A DNA stretch of 64,000 bases from Tritrichomonas musculus (taxonomy: Eukaryota > Parabasalia > Tritrichomonadida > Tritrichomonadidae): assembly GCA_039105265.1 (NCBI GenBank), contig JAPFFF010000051.1, forward strand, positions 434,001 through 498,000, in the 5' to 3' direction. Below are positions 61,070 to 64,000 of the stretch, piece by piece. Under the pieces are notes generated by a model. The model did not search any database. It was given only the letters and a program-made list of their open reading frames with translations, and was not told the origin of the DNA. How positions within the stretch are numbered: the stretch's first letter is position 1; each line of letters starts with the position of its first letter. Made by a program: the position numbers and the translations under genes.

Positions 61070-64000
61070 GTAGTATATGTTTGTCATGATTTTCGACCTC
61101 CGGTCCAAACTCCTGACAAACCCTTTGAAAACACCTTATTTGGGGCACTTTTTTGGTCTCAAACACCTCATTTTAGCCCTTTTTTGACTCAAAAAGTTGT
61201 CCAACAATTTCTTAAGTATCCCCATACTTGACCCCCCTATTTTCACTCAACAATTTGGGTTCAAAAAGATGTTTGTCATACTCGCTAATAAAGTCCTGAT
61301 TTTGGACCGGACGAGTTGTTTCAACTTTTTTGAAAAAAATATTTTTTGGAAATTTTCTCATCCACGATAAGAGGTATAAATTTTTTATATTTTTTATTTT
61401 TTATCTTCATTGCAAAAATGAGACTCTCCGAAGCTACTCCCGAAAAATTACAAGAACTATTTGAATTGATAATAAACGAGAAACTACAACACGACTTTTC
61501 ATATTATTGGAACTCACAAGAGGAATTCTATTATGACATCCGAGAATGTGCCAGACAAGAAGGGTATGATGGAGATTTAGACAACTATGAGGCTATGTAC
61601 TGGTATTTTAAAGGCAAGAACAATAAGCAAAGCTTAGTTGACAGTGTCAATACCCCTGCGCAACAACAAGAACAACCCAAACAAGAAGAACCTCCCAAAC
61701 AAGAAGAAAAACCTCTCAAGACGGAGAACAACTCGCAACAAGAAATCGTGAATCAAATAATGGAAAAATTAGAATACTCCCCAAGAAGATGGGAGATCGA
61801 CTTTGAGAGATTAGATAAGGACGGCAGACTCTTATTGCTTCCCAAATTGAAGGAATTCTTTGAAGAATATATAGATTCTTTACCCATTATCGCCAAATAC
61901 AAACTCGCTTTCAAAATCAAAAGTCAATGGCATTCTTATCAATTAACTCCTGAAATATACAACAAATTAATGGAAAATCTGACAGAAAAACACTTCATTT
62001 TCGATATAGAGAATGTTGTACCAGAATATTTTTATGAGAATGGAGCCGAAAAAATACCCGAATGGAGCCTCTTTGAAGCAGTTCGCTTTAGTGAATTTCA
62101 GAATATTAAGGCAAAAAATGACGTTGGAGGAAGTTTCTTTCAATATTTGGTACGTGAAAACTGTCCATCAAATGTCTCAAAATATCTCAAGAAATTACAG
62201 ATTTTCACTTCTCTCGTGGACAAAAAAGGCAAACAAAGAAAGGAATTGGACGATTGCTGCTTCATTTACGCCCTTCAACAAACAGGATGCTACGATGATG
62301 ACACACTAAACAAAATGCGCCTAAGGATTAATTCAAGATATCTCTCCCAAAAAGCATTGAATAATTTATGTACAGAGTTCAAAATTCATGTCAAATTATC
62401 TTTCATTGATGAAGATTCAAAATGCAAAAAACAAACAGTTAGGTCCCAAAAAGATGGTTCAAAAAAGAGTTATTTAGGTATAGAAAATGCTGACCCAACA
62501 AGAACTCATACAATGAATGTCTTCAATAAGCACTATTTCCTTGAGGAGAAAACACCTTTCAGCACGTATTATATCAATTCGCTTTGCAAACTTGGCTCCG
62601 CCAACCACCTCCTTGACTGTTCAGAAGACAAATACAATAAAGAATACAACGTAGACCACTGGCGCCCTGCGAGACACTTCATGACATCATCAAATTTGGT
62701 CCGAACTCTCATGAAAAACAACTTCTTCATCCCAATCACATTTGGTCAATATAAGGTCCTCAACACAGTTTTCTACAAAGAAGTAATCGACGATATTGAC
62801 CTTATCGACCTCGAATATAACGAAGAACAATGCACGAAACTAATCAAAGAGGATAAAAAGAAACTACTCCAAACTGACAACAAAACATATTGGTATGCCG
62901 ATTTTGAAGCAGATACATCAACAGAAATTCACAAACCTTTCCTCTGTGTCTTACAGAATAGAACAGGCCGAATCAATAAAACTTTCCGAGGAGAAGATTG
63001 CAACAAACAATTACTCGATTATTTGCCCGATGATGCAGTCGTTTATTTCCACAATTTAGCGTATGATATCAGAATGATGGCCTCTTTCGGACTCGCCAAA
63101 TCCATCATCAAAGGCACGAAAACAATGAAGGCTGATATAAAATATAACAACAAAACAATTCATCTCAAAGACTCTTTACCAATTCTTTCCTGCAAATTAT
63201 CTCAATTACCCTCAATGTTTGACATTCCTGACATACAAAAAGAGATATTTCCATACAAATATTATACTCTTGATCGCCTTCAAACTAACTGTGGCACAAT
63301 CAACGAAGCAGGAGAAAATGAAGACAAAATTTGGACAGATGAAGACTACAATTTATTCAACGCCAATATCGATAAAATATCTGGCTGCCGAATAGACGAA
63401 AATCATTTTGACATGTGGAAATATGCAGAATTTTACTGCCAGCAAGACGTTAATATCCTCAGAATCGGATTCAATAAACTACGTGAAGGATTCATCAAAG
63501 ACTTCAAAGTCGACCCATTTAATTTCATCAGCATATCGTCTCTCGCAAACGAAGTCTTCAATCAAAGAGTCTATTATCCCAACCAAAATCTGTACAAATT
63601 AGGTGGTCATGTGAGATATTTTTGCTCAAAGGCGATATATGGAGGTAGATGTATGACAGCTTATAACAAGAAATGGCATGTCAAGAAGAACCTTTGCGAT
63701 TTTGATGCAGTATCTTTATATCCTTCCGCAATGAGTAGATTATACACAGTTGAAGGACGTCCAAAGGTAATACAACAAGACCAACTCAACTACAATTTCC
63801 TCTCTCAACAGTCCGCATACATTGTCGAAATCGAAATAACAAAAATCAACAAACATTATGCATTTCCGTTAATTGTTCAAAAAATAGGAGGTTTAAACAG
63901 AAATAACGACATTCTTCAACCAAATCAAACCATTAAAATGGTTGTTGATAATATTACTTTGGAGGACTTTATTGAGTTTCAGCAAATAGAATTCAATATT
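61070..64000 (+). mobile_element. Maverick/Polinton element, left part (continues beyond window)
   Basis: From about 61070 composition and codon choice change (more G/C, frequent GAC, CTC, CCC). The first 340 bp are non-coding and are probably the left terminal inverted repeat: they hold a repeated ATGTTTGTCAT (61077-61087, 61269-61279) and TCCGGTCCAAA (61099-61109) inverted at 61301-61311. A protein-primed DNA polymerase B gene follows. The exact left boundary and target duplication cannot be fixed because the right end lies outside. The visible portion looks whole and young. Confidence 0.85.
61418..64000 (+). CDS. Polinton protein-primed DNA polymerase B (3' partial)
   Basis: Open from the ATG at 61418 to the right edge (861 codons). 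The N-terminal 480 residues include a Gln/Lys/Pro-rich linker and have no assigned fold. The exonuclease domain follows: YADFEAD (Exo I, D-x-E), FHNLAYDIRMM (Exo II, N-x-x-x-Y-D), YCQQDVNIL (Exo III, Y-x-x-x-D). Polymerase motif A is DFDAVSLYPSAM. Motifs B and C lie beyond the window. Family B polymerases of this type replicate linear Polinton DNA using a terminal protein primer. No break seen in the part visible. Confidence 0.93.
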   Translation, partial: MRLSEATPEKLQELFELIINEKLQHDFSYYWNSQEEFYYDIRECARQEGYDGDLDNYEAMYWYFKGKNNKQSLVDSVNTPAQQQEQPKQEEPPKQEEKPLKTENNSQQEIVNQIMEKLEYSPRRWEIDFERLDKDGRLLLLPKLKEFFEEYIDSLPIIAKYKLAFKIKSQWHSYQLTPEIYNKLMENLTEKHFIFDIENVVPEYFYENGAEKIPEWSLFEAVRFSEFQNIKAKNDVGGSFFQYLVRENCPSNVSKYLKKLQIFTSLVDKKGKQRKELDDCCFIYALQQTGCYDDDTLNKMRLRINSRYLSQKALNNLCTEFKIHVKLSFIDEDSKCKKQTVRSQKDGSKKSYLGIENADPTRTHTMNVFNKHYFLEEKTPFSTYYINSLCKLGSANHLLDCSEDKYNKEYNVDHWRPARHFMTSSNLVRTLMKNNFFIPITFGQYKVLNTVFYKEVIDDIDLIDLEYNEEQCTKLIKEDKKKLLQTDNKTYWYADFEADTSTEIHKPFLCVLQNRTGRINKTFRGEDCNKQLLDYLPDDAVVYFHNLAYDIRMMASFGLAKSIIKGTKTMKADIKYNNKTIHLKDSLPILSCKLSQLPSMFDIPDIQKEIFPYKYYTLDRLQTNCGTINEAGENEDKIWTDEDYNLFNANIDKISGCRIDENHFDMWKYAEFYCQQDVNILRIGFNKLREGFIKDFKVDPFNFISISSLANEVFNQRVYYPNQNLYKLGGHVRYFCSKAIYGGRCMTAYNKKWHVKKNLCDFDAVSLYPSAMSRLYTVEGRPKVIQQDQLNYNFLSQQSAYIVEIEITKINKHYAFPLIVQKIGGLNRNNDILQPNQTIKMVVDNITLEDFIEFQQIEFNI

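Noticed and set aside
62013-62309. ORFs at 62013-62309 and 63408-63602
   Set aside because: Out-of-frame shadows of the continuous polymerase B frame starting at 61418.
1-64000. Spliceosomal introns
   Set aside because: I looked for the parabasalid GTATGT...ACTAACACACAG signature near broken frames (for example 54180-54300 and 20940-20960) and did not find it; breaks are better explained as lesions.

Overview
The window looks like nuclear DNA from a parabasalid protist, most likely Tritrichomonas or a close relative of Trichomonas. It is very AT-rich and has compact intronless genes. The gene families are those massively expanded in trichomonads: protein kinases fused to Sel1 repeats, ankyrin (DUF3447-type) proteins, BspA-like LRR_5 proteins, BTB/BACK proteins with F5/8C (discoidin) domains, a Rab GTPase, a PIKK kinase and a Maverick/Polinton element. 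TCA-type initiator motifs lie 4-10 bases before some start codons. No rRNA, tRNA or CRISPR was recognised. The species name is inference.

Layout. 0-13 kb: 3' part of a cyclic-nucleotide phosphodiesterase; a kinase relic; a giant kinase/Sel1 gene holding forty motif copies at an exact 108-bp period; then a graveyard of short relics from unrelated families (Polo box, Sel1, ankyrin, Gly-rich). 13-22.8 kb: an intact kinase/Sel1 gene; a tyrosine-recombinase element fossil with a striking palindrome; two small inverted-repeat elements; decayed kinase-Sel1, ankyrin, BTB/BACK-like and LRR genes. 22.9-34.3 kb: a full-length TOR-like PIKK; a truncated ubiquitin-like gene copy joined to an LRR relic; two GC-rich hAT-type MITEs with clear 8-bp target duplications. 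34.7-45.5 kb: a BTB/BACK/discoidin gene copy with one nonsense codon, an inverted recent partial copy of the PIKK, and the intact BTB/BACK/discoidin paralogue. 45.5-58.1 kb: more relics, then a run of apparently intact genes (BTB/F5-8C, multi-ubiquitin-like protein, LRR_5, ankyrin, LRR_5, Rab). 58.1-61 kb: mostly empty, then a kinase-Sel1 relic. 61.1-64 kb: left end of a Polinton with its protein-primed DNA polymerase B open to the window edge.

The genes are not an operon. Most fit intracellular signalling (cyclic nucleotides, kinases, PIKK, Rab) or protein interaction (Sel1, ankyrin, BTB, LRR). The strongest themes are repeat-driven protein diversification (the Sel1 array), local recopying of the same three families (PIKK, BTB/discoidin, ubiquitin-like) as full, truncated and fragment copies, and several candidate small transposons, two of them hAT-type with confirmed target duplications.
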